Part shown: positions 45,458 through 54,558 of the stretch, in pieces
How positions within the stretch are numbered: the stretch's first letter is position 1
Layout of the letters: each line of letters opens with the position of its first letter
Assembly (NCBI RefSeq): GCF_014648055.1
Contig: NZ_BMQJ01000002.1
Location: 62,001-126,000, forward strand
DNA from: Streptosporangium pseudovulgare
GTDB lineage: Bacteria > Actinomycetota > Actinomycetes > Streptosporangiales > Streptosporangiaceae
Length of the DNA: 64,000 nt
Reading direction: 5' to 3'
Translations under genes and position numbers: made by a program
Notes under the pieces: generated by a model
What the model was told of the DNA's origin: nothing
The model's input: only the letters and a program-made list of their open reading frames with translations
Databases searched by the model: none

Positions 45458-46795
45458 GTGCCAGAGACCGACCAGGAGATCACTCTCGACGCGGCCCTCA
45501 CCGAGGAGGCCGTGCTGTCGACCTACCGGCGGATGTTCGCCGCGCTCGCCCGCGACAGCGGCGCGGTGGTGGACGACCCCGTGCTGGTCGACATCGCCGA
45601 GACGCTGTTCGCGGCGTTCGCCGAGGCCGGCGAGGAGTGGCTCACCCACGAGCAGATGCGCCACGTCTGCCGGGCCTACCCGCTGGAGATGTTCGAGAAC
45701 CGCCTGCGGGTGCTCAAGGGCCTCGGCGCGATCCGCGAGGTGTTCCCCAAGCCCAACCAGCTCCGCTACCGGGCGTCGTTCACCAGCGTGGTGGGGCTGA
45801 TGTTCGTCCGGCGGATGATGGCCGACGGCGGCCAGTCGGAGATGCACCGGCTGCTGGCGCTGGAGGACCTCAACGTCGCCGACCCCCGTACGACCATGGA
45901 GGAGGCGCGCCTCAGCGCGCGGAACCTGTCACGGGCCTTCCGGCTGTGGGCGCTGGAGCTGATCACGCTGGTCGGCGGCACCATCGAGGAGCTGCGCGAG
46001 CAGGCGCCCAAGCTGTGGGGCACCGAGGAGATCGCCCGCCGGGCGCAGAGCCTGCACGCGACCATCCTGACCCGCTGGCCCGAGCTCGACCGCACCTGCA
46101 CCGAGCTGCGCGCCGCGATCTACGCCTACAGCGACGCCTCCCGCCGCGCCGCCGGGCGCCTGGCCGATTCGGCCGGCACGACGCGGAACCTCACGCTGCT
46201 GCCCGCCGAGACCTGGCGGACGTTCGCGCAGACCGCCGACAAGGAGCGGCTCGCGGCCGTGCTGGACGGCTTCGCCTTCGACGCCCCGGCGCCCTGGCAC
46301 GACCCGGCGGCGATCGTCCGGGCGGTGGACGAGAGCCCCCGCCCGGCTCCGGCGCAGCCCACTCCCCCGCGTTCGATCGTGCCCGATCCCGGCCCGGCCG
46401 GCTCCCAGGACGCCGAGGCCGGCGACGGCGTCCTCGGCCGCCTGGCCGCCGTCGCCGAGTCGGTCCTCGCCGGGCGGCCGTCCGCCCCGCTGGAGGAGGC
46501 GCTCGCCGCGGGCGGCGAGTGGGTCTCGGCGCGCCGCCTGCTGGCCGACCTCGTCTCGGCCGACCTGCGCCCGGAGTCGCCCTACCGGCTGCGCTGGTCC
46601 GACGGCCTGACGGCGGCCCCGGGCGCGGAGCCCGCGTGGCTGTCGCACGGTCACCTGGAGAGGACGGACGTAATGACGGAGAGGGCGCCCGATCCGGTGC
46701 GCGGCCGTCCGGGGAGAGCGGGCGAGGCGCCCGATCCGGTGCGGGGCCGTCCGGAGGGTTCGGAAGGTCCGGAGAGGACGGATGATGACGCCTGA
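45458..46795 (+). CDS. Kleisin/MukF-like subunit of an SMC-type operon (JetA-like candidate)
   Basis: Protein of about 445 aa, first of three overlapping genes that end in an SMC-like ATPase. Residues 1-100 look like a winged helix (WLTHEQMRHVCRAYPLEMFENRLRVLKGLGAIREV), followed by a long helical middle (residues 110-250) and a C-terminal winged-helix-like segment (EWVSARRLLADLVSADL) before a tail with two APDPVRGRP repeats. This is the expected form of a kleisin-type subunit (MukF/MksF/JetA), but I assign it from architecture and context, not from a diagnostic motif. GTG 45458 lies 10 nt after a TACGGT box and may be leaderless; ATG 45428 is an alternative. The 3' end overlaps the next gene by 14 bp. 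Confidence 0.75.
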   Translation: MPETDQEITLDAALTEEAVLSTYRRMFAALARDSGAVVDDPVLVDIAETLFAAFAEAGEEWLTHEQMRHVCRAYPLEMFENRLRVLKGLGAIREVFPKPNQLRYRASFTSVVGLMFVRRMMADGGQSEMHRLLALEDLNVADPRTTMEEARLSARNLSRAFRLWALELITLVGGTIEELREQAPKLWGTEEIARRAQSLHATILTRWPELDRTCTELRAAIYAYSDASRRAAGRLADSAGTTRNLTLLPAETWRTFAQTADKERLAAVLDGFAFDAPAPWHDPAAIVRAVDESPRPAPAQPTPPRSIVPDPGPAGSQDAEAGDGVLGRLAAVAESVLAGRPSAPLEEALAAGGEWVSARRLLADLVSADLRPESPYRLRWSDGLTAAPGAEPAWLSHGHLERTDVMTERAPDPVRGRPGRAGEAPDPVRGRPEGSEGPERTDDDA

Positions 46796-48104
46796 GCTGA
46801 TGCACGCGCGTGCCCGGTCCGCCGGGCCGCTGCCGCTGGGCCCCGGCGAGCCCGCCCCGGCCGGCATGCTCCGGGCGGGCCTCGGCGACGGCACGGGTAC
46901 GGCGCTGCCGGCCTGGCCCGACGGCGCGACGCCGTCGCTGCTGGAGGAGTACCAGGTCGCGCCGGTGGCGGTGGAACGCTCCGGGGAGACCCGGCGGGTG
47001 CTGGCGGCGGCGCTGAGGTGCTGCTGGACCGACCTCGCCGCCGACCCGTGGCCGGGCTCGCCCGCGCCGGTGGACGAGGTGCTGGCGGCCTACCGCGCCC
47101 TCATCGGGCGCGGCGACGACCTGATGCGCAACTGGGCCGTCGGCGCGCTGCGCCGCCTGCACGACTCGGCCTGGCTGACGGTGGAGGCCGGCGTGGTACG
47201 GCTCGGCCCGCGCTGCGCGTCCTGGCCCGCCGAGTCGCACGCGCAGCTCCGGGAGCTGCTGCGCCGCCTGCCTTCCGGCGCGGAGGGCGCCGTCCGGCCC
47301 GTCGTGCTCCCGGTCCTCGCCGGGGACGGCGAGGGGGCCCGGGAGGCGGCGGACGGCCCGGACGGGGACGCCGGGGAGCCCGGCGGGGTCGCGGCGGACG
47401 CGACGGCCGGGGGGCTCGGAGAGGTCGCGGCGGGCGCGGCGGCCGGGGAGGTCGCGGCGGCCTCGGAGGTCACCGCCGCCGCGGACCTGGACGCCGACCT
47501 GCTGGAGGCGTTCGACGAGCGGCGCCGGGCCGAGATCGTCGCGGCGTTCATGGCGGTCGAGCACGCCGCCGAGCCGGTCCACGAGGCCCGCTTCCCGGCG
47601 CTGCGCGACCCGGCGCCGCGCCGTACGGTCGCCGAGATGCTGCGGCGGCGCGGCCGGGTGCTCGTCCAGGGCCGCGAGACGTGGATCTCGGGATACGCCG
47701 ACGAGGTGGGCGCCGCGGTGAGCGGGACGGTCGGCGAGGCCGAGCGGGCGGTGCTGACACTGGTGCTGGTCCACTCGGTGGCGATCCCCCGGGCCGAGGG
47801 CGTGCTGCCCGCCGACAGCTGGCTGTCGCCGTTCCCCGCGCCGGTGGAGGAGCTGCGGCGGCACACCCGGCTGCCGGTCGGCGCGCTGGACGCGGCGCTG
47901 CGGACGCTGCGGCACGCGGGCCTGGTGACGCAGGTCAAGGCCGGTGAGGAGGCGGGCGGCTATGTTCCCGGCCCGCAGTTCCACCGGCTGACCCCGGCGG
48001 CCAGGCGCCGCCTGCAGGAGGAGCTCATCCTGGCCGCGGGGCCGCACACCCCGCTGGCCACCGCCATTCGGGCGAACCGTCGAGGAAGGGGAACACAGGG
48101 GTGA
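46782..48104 (+). CDS. MukE-like subunit of an SMC-type operon (JetB-like candidate)
   Basis: Protein of 440 aa, middle gene of the trio. The N-terminal half is helical with winged-helix character (LMRNWAVGALRRLHDSAWLTVEAGVVRLG). A region of about 60 residues is Ala/Gly/Glu/Val-rich and repetitive (VAADATAGGLGEVAAGAAAG). The C-terminal half has another helix-turn-helix-like stretch (LPVGALDAALRTLRHAGLVTQV). Tandem winged helices are what MukE/MksE/JetB proteins have; the assignment is contextual. ATG 46782 has GGAGAGG upstream. Its TGA overlaps the GTG of the ATPase gene. Confidence 0.72.
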   Translation: MMTPELMHARARSAGPLPLGPGEPAPAGMLRAGLGDGTGTALPAWPDGATPSLLEEYQVAPVAVERSGETRRVLAAALRCCWTDLAADPWPGSPAPVDEVLAAYRALIGRGDDLMRNWAVGALRRLHDSAWLTVEAGVVRLGPRCASWPAESHAQLRELLRRLPSGAEGAVRPVVLPVLAGDGEGAREAADGPDGDAGEPGGVAADATAGGLGEVAAGAAAGEVAAASEVTAAADLDADLLEAFDERRRAEIVAAFMAVEHAAEPVHEARFPALRDPAPRRTVAEMLRRRGRVLVQGRETWISGYADEVGAAVSGTVGEAERAVLTLVLVHSVAIPRAEGVLPADSWLSPFPAPVEELRRHTRLPVGALDAALRTLRHAGLVTQVKAGEEAGGYVPGPQFHRLTPAARRRLQEELILAAGPHTPLATAIRANRRGRGTQG

Positions 48105-51100
48105 CCACCGGACAGCCGGAACGGGCCGCGCGGGCGGGACGGGGCGCGAGGGGCCGCCGCGCGGCCGGCGCCGTCGAGGACACCGCGGGAAGCACCGCCG
48201 GAAGCACGGCCACGGAACCGTCCAGAATGGCGGAGACGGCGGAGACGGCGGAGGCCGCGGCGGCACGGGCGCGCGGCAGCCAGATCGGCCTGGTGCCGGT
48301 GGAGGTCAGGCCCGTCGCGCCCGACCACGACGTGGTCGGCGACCGCGTGCTGATCGCCGTGCAGGCGGTCAACATCTCGCGGCTGTCGACCCACCCGGTG
48401 CCGCTCGTGCCCGGCACGCTGATCGTGGTGGCCGGGGCGGGCCCGAAGGACTCCAACGGCGCGGGCAAGTCGTCGTTCATCGCGATGATCACCGCGTTGC
48501 TCGGTGACGAGCAGTGGCGCTTCGCCTCCGGCGCCAAGGCGGTGGCGGAACTGCTGTTCAACGCCGAGCTGGCGGCGGGCGGCGGCGCCGGGACGTGGGC
48601 CAGCGCCGACCACGGCTACATCGTGGGCGTCTTCGCCCCGCCCGGCTCGGTGGACGACGCGGTCACGGTGTGGCTGCGGGTCAACCAGGAGGCCCCGCAC
48701 CTGGAGATCCGGGTGACCCCGGGCATCAGACCGGCCTCGGCGCCCTCGGAGGCGGAACGGGTGGCACTGGCCGACCAGGTGTGGGCGTCGCTGCCGCGCT
48801 CGGCGGGCCGCCGTGACGTGGTGGCGCGCGACCTGACGAGGTTCCTGTACGGCGACCGCGTCAGGTGCGTGTCGTTCCTGTCCACCTCGGTGCGCAGCAA
48901 GGTCGCCACGAACCTGCTGTCCCAGCCGCTGAACGAGATCTCCCCGGAGCGGGTGTTCGAGGCGATCGCCGCGCTGACCGGCCTGGACGCCGAGCTGGAC
49001 CAGGAGCGGGAGGCCCGGCGCGACGAGCACGCCAGGCGGGTGCGGGCGACGCGGGCAGCGGAGCTGCTGACGGACTTCGAGGAGGAGTCCCGGGAGCTGC
49101 TTTCGACCTTCGACCGGCGCGACCGGGCCCGGGTGCGGCTGGCCGGGGCGATGCGTTCCTGGCGGGGGCGGCTGGCGCGCAGGCTCGCCGACGCGGCCCG
49201 CCGGGACGAGGCGCTCGCCGCCGAGCTGGAGCGGCTGCGCGAGACGGGCGGCCGCGCGGCCGAGGCGATCGAGACGGTGAAGGCGGAGATCGCCACGCTC
49301 CGGGACGACTCGCTGGAGCGCGCCCTGGCCGGGGCCCGCCGGGAGCTGGCCGCGTTGCAGGCCCGCGCGGCCAAGCTGGACGCCGACCGGGCGGTGGCGG
49401 AGAACGCGGCCGACGAGCTGCGCGCCCGCGTCCCCGGGCTGGAGGAGCAGCGGCGGCTGGCCGACGGCCGCGACGTGGCGACGGCCGAGGCCGAGCTGGA
49501 GCGGGCCAGGGTCGTTCTCAACGAGGCGCTGAAGGCGCTGGGCGTGGCCGACCGCGAGGTGGACGAGGCGAAGGCCGCGCTGGACGACGCCGAGGGCGGC
49601 CCGGCGGCGGCGCAGCTCGACGCGCTCGCCGCGGCCGGGGTCCGGGCGACCGGCCTGCTCGACGCGATCGACGTCGCCGAGCAGGCCCGCGACGACGAGG
49701 CCGCGGCGGACCAGGCGGGACGGGCGCTCCTGGCCGCCCGGGGCTGGCCGCAGGAGCACGCGGTGATCGTGGACGCCGCCGACCTTCCCGAGGCGGCGCG
49801 GACGCTGACCGCGCTGCCCGGGTCGGTGCTGGTCAGCGCGGCGGGCATCACGGTCGTGGGGTCGTTCGAGGCGGTCGCCACCGGCCGCGAGGCACGGATC
49901 AAGGCCGCCGAGCAGCGGCTGCACCGGGCGCGGGACGTGCAGGAGGCCGCCGCCGAGGCCGTACGGACCGCCGAGGACAGCATGGCGGAGGCGGCCCGGC
50001 GGCTGGAGGGGGCGCGCGCCGCGGTGCGGCTGGCCGACGTCGAGCGGCGGCTCGCCGAGCGGCGTGAGGTCCTCACCGGCCTCGTCGCGGCCCTGGCCGA
50101 GGCCGCGCCGCGGGTGGCCGAGGCCGAGCGGGAGGTCGCCGCGCTCGACTTCCGCGCCCGCACCAGGAGCATGGAGATCGAGCGCCTGGAGGGCCGCCGG
50201 GCGCGGCACGAGGCCGAGCGCGACCAGGCCGCCGAGCAGGCGGCGAAGGTGCAGTCCGACCGTGACGCGCTCGCGCTGGACGCGATGGCCGCCGACTGGG
50301 GCGGCACGGTCGCCGGGGCCGGTGAGTGGCTGGAGGCGCTGGGCGAGGACGAGCGTCCGCTGACGGCCGAGGAGTGGTGGCGGGCGGCCGAACGCCACCT
50401 CGACGAGGCGCTGCGCGACACCTTCCCCGGCGAGGACGAGGAGATGCCCGAGGAGCTGCGGTTCCTGATCAGGGAGCGGACCGAGCCGGGGGCCGGGCGC
50501 ACCGCGCGCGAGCAGGCCACGTTCCCCGGTGTCTGCGCGGCGCTGGCGTCCTACCTGCGCGGCCAGGAGGAGTACGAGCGCCACCAGCGCCGCCAGATCG
50601 AGACCCAGCTGGAGACCCGCCGCCGCGACCTGTCCGCCGCCGCCAAGGGGGCGGAGGAGGCGGCGCAGTCCACCGCCGTGCACCGGGCCGCGCTGACCGC
50701 GGCGGTCAAGGCGCGGCTGGCGCGGGTCGCCGAGGAGTTCGAACGGCTCGACCTGGCCTACGGCGGCTACGGCGCGACGCTGGACTTCCCGGTGCCGCCC
50801 GCGCCCGCCGACCCCGAGCAGCGCTGGGCGTGGCGGGTGACGCCCCGCTGGCGGCGCGGCGAGGGGCAGGGCTACGTGCCGTACAACCGGCGGGCCAACA
50901 CCGCGCTGATGGACGAGAAGGCGGTGAAGCTGGTCTGCGCGGCGGCGATCGCCTCCTCCGGCGGCGGCCACCTGTGCCTGGTCCTGGACGAGCTGGGCCG
51001 CAACCTCGGAAAGGAGCACCGCAGGGAGGCCGTGGCGCTGTTCCGCCGGATCGGCGAGACGTACGGGATCACGGTGGTCGGCGCGCTGCAGGACGACATG

Positions 51101-51247
51101 GAGCCCTACGCGGTCGACGCCTGCGGCCAGTACGTCAAGCTGCGCCGGTCCTCCGACGCGATGCCGTACAACGAACCGCCGGTGATCATCGGTCATGATC
51201 GCCACGCCGAGCGGGTGCGTGCCCTGGCGGCGGCGGTGAGCAGATAA
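48101..51247 (+). CDS. SMC/MukB-like ATPase (JetC-like candidate)
   Basis: ATPase of 1048 aa with the SMC/Rad50 plan. After a 60-residue disordered start, Walker A lies in GPKDSNGAGKSSFIAMITAL near residue 125 (the first Gly of the motif is Asp). Two long coiled coils of Ala/Arg/Glu heptads (about 300-500 and 610-740) flank a small hinge-like globule (GWPQEHAVIVDAADLPEAAR, near 550-595). The C-terminal head has NRRANTALMDEKAVKLVCAA, SSGGGHLCLVLDELGRNL (signature-like region plus Walker B with Glu) and GALQDDMEPYA. It should form a ring with the two upstream products, as MukBEF, MksBEF or Wadjet JetABC do. No JetD-like nuclease is next to it. Confidence 0.9.
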   Translation: MTTGQPERAARAGRGARGRRAAGAVEDTAGSTAGSTATEPSRMAETAETAEAAAARARGSQIGLVPVEVRPVAPDHDVVGDRVLIAVQAVNISRLSTHPVPLVPGTLIVVAGAGPKDSNGAGKSSFIAMITALLGDEQWRFASGAKAVAELLFNAELAAGGGAGTWASADHGYIVGVFAPPGSVDDAVTVWLRVNQEAPHLEIRVTPGIRPASAPSEAERVALADQVWASLPRSAGRRDVVARDLTRFLYGDRVRCVSFLSTSVRSKVATNLLSQPLNEISPERVFEAIAALTGLDAELDQEREARRDEHARRVRATRAAELLTDFEEESRELLSTFDRRDRARVRLAGAMRSWRGRLARRLADAARRDEALAAELERLRETGGRAAEAIETVKAEIATLRDDSLERALAGARRELAALQARAAKLDADRAVAENAADELRARVPGLEEQRRLADGRDVATAEAELERARVVLNEALKALGVADREVDEAKAALDDAEGGPAAAQLDALAAAGVRATGLLDAIDVAEQARDDEAAADQAGRALLAARGWPQEHAVIVDAADLPEAARTLTALPGSVLVSAAGITVVGSFEAVATGREARIKAAEQRLHRARDVQEAAAEAVRTAEDSMAEAARRLEGARAAVRLADVERRLAERREVLTGLVAALAEAAPRVAEAEREVAALDFRARTRSMEIERLEGRRARHEAERDQAAEQAAKVQSDRDALALDAMAADWGGTVAGAGEWLEALGEDERPLTAEEWWRAAERHLDEALRDTFPGEDEEMPEELRFLIRERTEPGAGRTAREQATFPGVCAALASYLRGQEEYERHQRRQIETQLETRRRDLSAAAKGAEEAAQSTAVHRAALTAAVKARLARVAEEFERLDLAYGGYGATLDFPVPPAPADPEQRWAWRVTPRWRRGEGQGYVPYNRRANTALMDEKAVKLVCAAAIASSGGGHLCLVLDELGRNLGKEHRREAVALFRRIGETYGITVVGALQDDMEPYAVDACGQYVKLRRSSDAMPYNEPPVIIGHDRHAERVRALAAAVSR

Positions 51248-51287
51248 CCTCTGCGCAGGTTCTATTTCGGAAGTATCGGGGGAAACG

Positions 51288-52637
51288 GTGTCGGCGACAC
51301 CGCTGGAGCAGGCACCTCCGCGGCGTGACCTGTATCTGACCATGGCGCTGGCGCTGCGCGTGGGCGAGTTGCTGCTCGGCAGCGGCGAGTCCAACGAGAC
51401 GGTCTCCGGCGCCATGCGCCGCATCACCGACGCGTACGGCGTGCCGCACAGCGAGGCCGACGTCAACCTGTCGGCCATCACGCTGTCGCACGTCCCGGCG
51501 GACGGCGGCGTGCCGGTCACCGTCGAGCGGCGGGTCCGCCGCCGGCTGCCCGACTACGACCGGCTGATCGCGGTGCACGCCCTGGTCGCCGAGGCCGCCG
51601 CGGGGGCGCTGCCGCTGGAGGAGGCGCAGGCGCGGCTGCGGCGGATCACCCGGCGGGTGCGGGTGTACCCCGCCTGGTTCCTGGTGACGGCGGTCGCGAC
51701 GGTGGCCGCCTCGGCGAGCATCCTGGTCGGCGGCGGCCTGCGGGTCGCGCTCGCCGCGTTCGCCGCCACCGTGCTGGGCGACCGGGCCAGCGCGTGGCTG
51801 GCGGGCCGGGGCGTGGCCGAGTTCTTCCAGATCGCGGTGGCGGCCATGCTGGGCTCGCTGGCGGCGGTGCTGCTGATCGCGCTCGGCGTGCAGGTGCGGG
51901 CCGAGGCGGTGGTGGTCGGCGCGGTCGTCGCGCTGCTGCCGGGACGGCTGATGGTGGCCTGCGTGCAGGACGGCATCGCCGGCGAGTACGTCACGGCGAC
52001 GGGCCGGCTGTTCGAGGTCTTCTTCGTCCTCGCCGCGGTCGTCTCCGGGATCGGCGTCACCCTGTACACCGCGGTCCGCCTGGGCGTGCCGCTGAGCGTG
52101 GAGAACGTGCCGGCCGCGCCGCTGCTGCTGGAGCCGGCGCAGCTGCTGGGGTCGGCCGGGGTGACGCTGTCGTTCGCGGTGGCGCTGCTCGTGCCGCCCC
52201 GGCACCTGGTGGCCGCGGTGATCGGCGGCACGCTGGCGTGGGTGGTCTTCGTGCTGCTGTGCGGCGGGGACGTGCCGGTCGTGCTGGCCACGGCCGTCGC
52301 CGCGGCGGCCGTGGGCCTGTTCGGCTCGGCGTACGCCAGGGCGGCCAAGGTGCCGTCGCTGGTGATCACGATCCCGGCGATCGGCACGCTGCTGCCGGGA
52401 ACGGCCCTGTACCGCGGCATGCTGGAGACCAACCTCGGCCACCCCGACGCGGGCATGTCCAGCCTGCTGCAGGCCCTGTCGACCGCCCTCGCCCTGGGCG
52501 CCGGGGTCATGCTCGGCGCGGAGATCATGCGGGCGGTCACCGGGTCCGACCTGGCCCGGCGGGTACGGCCGGCCGCCCGGCGGGCGCGCAGGCCGTTCAT
52601 CCCGCGCCCGGCGGCCCGCCGCACCCGCGGCTCCTGA
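51288..52637 (+). CDS. ThrE-type threonine/serine exporter family protein
   Basis: Membrane protein of 449 aa. The N-terminal cytoplasmic domain (DUF1212) has LRVGELLLGSGESNETVSGAMRRI and VNLSAITLSHV; about ten membrane helices follow (residues 120-430), with PGTALYRGM in the second domain. ThrE of Corynebacterium exports threonine and serine. GTG 51288 follows GGGGGAAA. It lies only 40 nt after the SMC-like ATPase gene on the same strand and may be cotranscribed, but a functional tie is not expected. Confidence 0.9.
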   Translation: MSATPLEQAPPRRDLYLTMALALRVGELLLGSGESNETVSGAMRRITDAYGVPHSEADVNLSAITLSHVPADGGVPVTVERRVRRRLPDYDRLIAVHALVAEAAAGALPLEEAQARLRRITRRVRVYPAWFLVTAVATVAASASILVGGGLRVALAAFAATVLGDRASAWLAGRGVAEFFQIAVAAMLGSLAAVLLIALGVQVRAEAVVVGAVVALLPGRLMVACVQDGIAGEYVTATGRLFEVFFVLAAVVSGIGVTLYTAVRLGVPLSVENVPAAPLLLEPAQLLGSAGVTLSFAVALLVPPRHLVAAVIGGTLAWVVFVLLCGGDVPVVLATAVAAAAVGLFGSAYARAAKVPSLVITIPAIGTLLPGTALYRGMLETNLGHPDAGMSSLLQALSTALALGAGVMLGAEIMRAVTGSDLARRVRPAARRARRPFIPRPAARRTRGS

Positions 52638-52755
52638 CCGCCCTGCCGCACGGCGGGCCTGGTCCACCCGCCGTCGCGCGGGTCGAGCGCGTAAGGGGGA
52701 CCGGCGGGGGCGGCGACGGTCCACAGGCCGCCCACCGGCTCCACGCGCGCCGCGG

Positions 52756-53385
52756 TCAGGGTTCGGCCCGGCCGGTCGCCCACGCCCACGCGGCGATCGC
52801 GACGCGGTTCCTGGCGCCGGTCTTGCGCTGGATGGCGGCGATGTGGTTCTTCACGGTGCCCGGGGACAGGAAGATCTCGGCGGCGATCTCGGCGTTGGTC
52901 CTGCCCCGCGCGACCAGGGTCACGATCTCGTCCTCCCTCTCGGTGAGGACCACGCCGGAGGTCTCGCGCGGCCGTTCGTGCCGGCGTAGCAGCCGGACGG
53001 TGAGCTGCGGGCTGATGAGCACGTCGCCGCTCATCGCGGCCCGGACGGCCTCGATGAGCAACGTCGGGCCGGAGCGTTTGAGGATGAACCCGGCGGCGCC
53101 GTACCGCAGCGCGGCATGGACGTACTCGTCCAGCCCGAAGGTGGTGAGGACCACGACGTGGATGCCGGTGCCGGCCAGCGCGCGGGTCACCTCGATCCCG
53201 TCGGCTCCGGGCATGCGGATGTCGGTGAGCACCACGTCAGGCCTGATCGCCTTGGCGGTGTCGATCGCGGTGCGCCCGTCGGCGGCCTCAGCCACCACGG
53301 TCATGTCGGGCTGGGCGTCGAGGATCAGGCGGAAGGCGCCGCGGATGCCTTCCTGGTCGTCGGCGATGAGGATGCGGGTGACCAC
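52756..53385 (-). CDS. NarL/FixJ-family response regulator
   Basis: Regulator of 209 aa with a receiver domain (RILIADDQEGIRGAF, phospho-acceptor Asp55 in VVLTDIRMPGADG, Lys in GFILKRSGPT) and a LuxR-type DNA-binding domain (LTEREDEIVTLVARGRTNAEIAAEIFLSPGTVKNHIAAIQRKTGARNR). GTG 53385 lies inside the end of the kinase gene (61-bp overlap), so the two are tightly coupled. The 32-bp-phased palindromes upstream of the kinase are its likely targets. Confidence 0.93.
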   Translation of the reverse strand: MVTRILIADDQEGIRGAFRLILDAQPDMTVVAEAADGRTAIDTAKAIRPDVVLTDIRMPGADGIEVTRALAGTGIHVVVLTTFGLDEYVHAALRYGAAGFILKRSGPTLLIEAVRAAMSGDVLISPQLTVRLLRRHERPRETSGVVLTEREDEIVTLVARGRTNAEIAAEIFLSPGTVKNHIAAIQRKTGARNRVAIAAWAWATGRAEP

Positions 53386-54428
53386 TCCGGCGATTGTTCC
53401 AGCGGCAGGCGGGCGGTCAGCGACCACCCCTCGGGTACGGCTCCGGCGACCAGCTCGCCGCCGTGGGCCCGGACGAGCGAGGCCAGGGCGGGCAGGCCGG
53501 TTCCGCCGCGCCGGGCGGCCGGGGCGCGCGTCACGCCGTCGTTGGTCATCGTGACCGTCAGGACGCCGGACGACGCGTCGACGCCCAGCTCCACCCGTCC
53601 GGCCCGCGGGGCGTGCCGCCGGATGTTGGTCATCCCCTCGACCACGACCCGGTAGGCCAGCGCGGCGGTCTCCGGCGGAGCCGCCACCGCCGGATCCATG
53701 CGCAGGTCGACCCGCGCCGGTCCGGCGGCGGAGAACCGTTCGGCCGCCTCCCGGATGCCGCCCAGGTCACCGCCGGGGGTGTGGGGCCGGTCGTGGCGCA
53801 GCGTGTCCAGTGTCCGGTCCAGCATGGACAGCGCCCGCTGGCCCGCGGCCTCGACGCGTTCGAGCGCCTGCCGGGGATCGCCCGCCACGAGGCCCGCCTG
53901 GGCGTGCGCCACCATCTCGCTGATGTCGTGCGCCAGATAGTCGTGCAGGTCCCCGGCGAGCCGCAGCCGCAGGGCCAGGCGGGTGCCGGCCACCGCGCGC
54001 TCCTGTCGTGCGTCGAGAGAGCGCAGGTAACCGCCGACGGCGGCGGCCAGCAGCGCGCCCAGCCCCCAGAACGCGCACACGCCCACCCCTTCCAGCGGCG
54101 AGGCGGGCGCGAACACACGCAGCGGCCAGACGGCCGCCGCCAGGCCCGCCGCCGAAGCGGCCACCGCCGCCCGCCGGGACGGCGCGTACCGGACGGCCAG
54201 GCCGGCCGACACCATCAGCGCCGCGCTCTCGGCCATGCCGAGCGCGTCGGCGCCGGGCGCCGGCCGCGCCACGTGGGCCAGATGGGCCAGGTGGGCCAGC
54301 GTGGCGGCCACCGACACACCCGCCGCCGCCAGAGCCGACGCGGCCGGACCCGGCCGGGAACGAGGCCGGAACCCGCTCACGGCCACCCCGGCGGCGACCA
54401 CCGCCGGCACCACGGCGACAACCCACAT
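53325..54428 (-). CDS. NarL-type sensor histidine kinase
   Basis: Kinase of 367 aa. About six membrane helices cover residues 1-175; the HisKA_3 box has the phospho-acceptor His in RLRLAGDLHDYLAHDISEMVAHAQAG; the ATPase domain shows YRVVVEGMTNIRRHA and GGTGLPALASLVRAHGG. ATG 54428 was taken; GTG 54431 and 54437 are equally near a possible -10 box, so the transcript may be leaderless. It is divergent from a membrane protein gene, with a repeat array between them, a layout typical of systems that control a neighbouring export or envelope gene. Confidence 0.91.
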   Translation of the reverse strand: MWVVAVVPAVVAAGVAVSGFRPRSRPGPAASALAAAGVSVAATLAHLAHLAHVARPAPGADALGMAESAALMVSAGLAVRYAPSRRAAVAASAAGLAAAVWPLRVFAPASPLEGVGVCAFWGLGALLAAAVGGYLRSLDARQERAVAGTRLALRLRLAGDLHDYLAHDISEMVAHAQAGLVAGDPRQALERVEAAGQRALSMLDRTLDTLRHDRPHTPGGDLGGIREAAERFSAAGPARVDLRMDPAVAAPPETAALAYRVVVEGMTNIRRHAPRAGRVELGVDASSGVLTVTMTNDGVTRAPAARRGGTGLPALASLVRAHGGELVAGAVPEGWSLTARLPLEQSPEWSPASSSPTTRKASAAPSA

Positions 54429-54476
54429 CACGATCACCCGTGTGACGATACGCGTGTCCCGCGCCGCCCGGAGGAG

Positions 54477-54552
54477 TGCCGAACGGCACCGGTTCCGGCG
54501 GCGAAGGGTGCCGAACGGCATCTGGCCCACCCTCCCGCCGTGCCGGAAGGCT
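54477..54552. promoter_or_regulatory. Three palindromes at exact 32-bp spacing in a divergent promoter
   Basis: TGCCGAACGGCA occurs at 54477-54488 and 54509-54520 with no mismatch. A decayed copy (TGCCGGAAGGCT) starts at 54541, again 32 bp on. 32 bp is three helical turns, so a dimeric regulator could sit on one DNA face at all three. The array lies between the histidine kinase gene (start 54428) and the membrane protein gene (start 54559). Confidence 0.75.
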
Positions 54553-54558
54553 GACCAC

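Noticed and set aside
51288-52637. JetD or other effector for the SMC-type operon
   Set aside because: The product is a polytopic membrane protein with the DUF1212/ThrE pattern and no nuclease motif.
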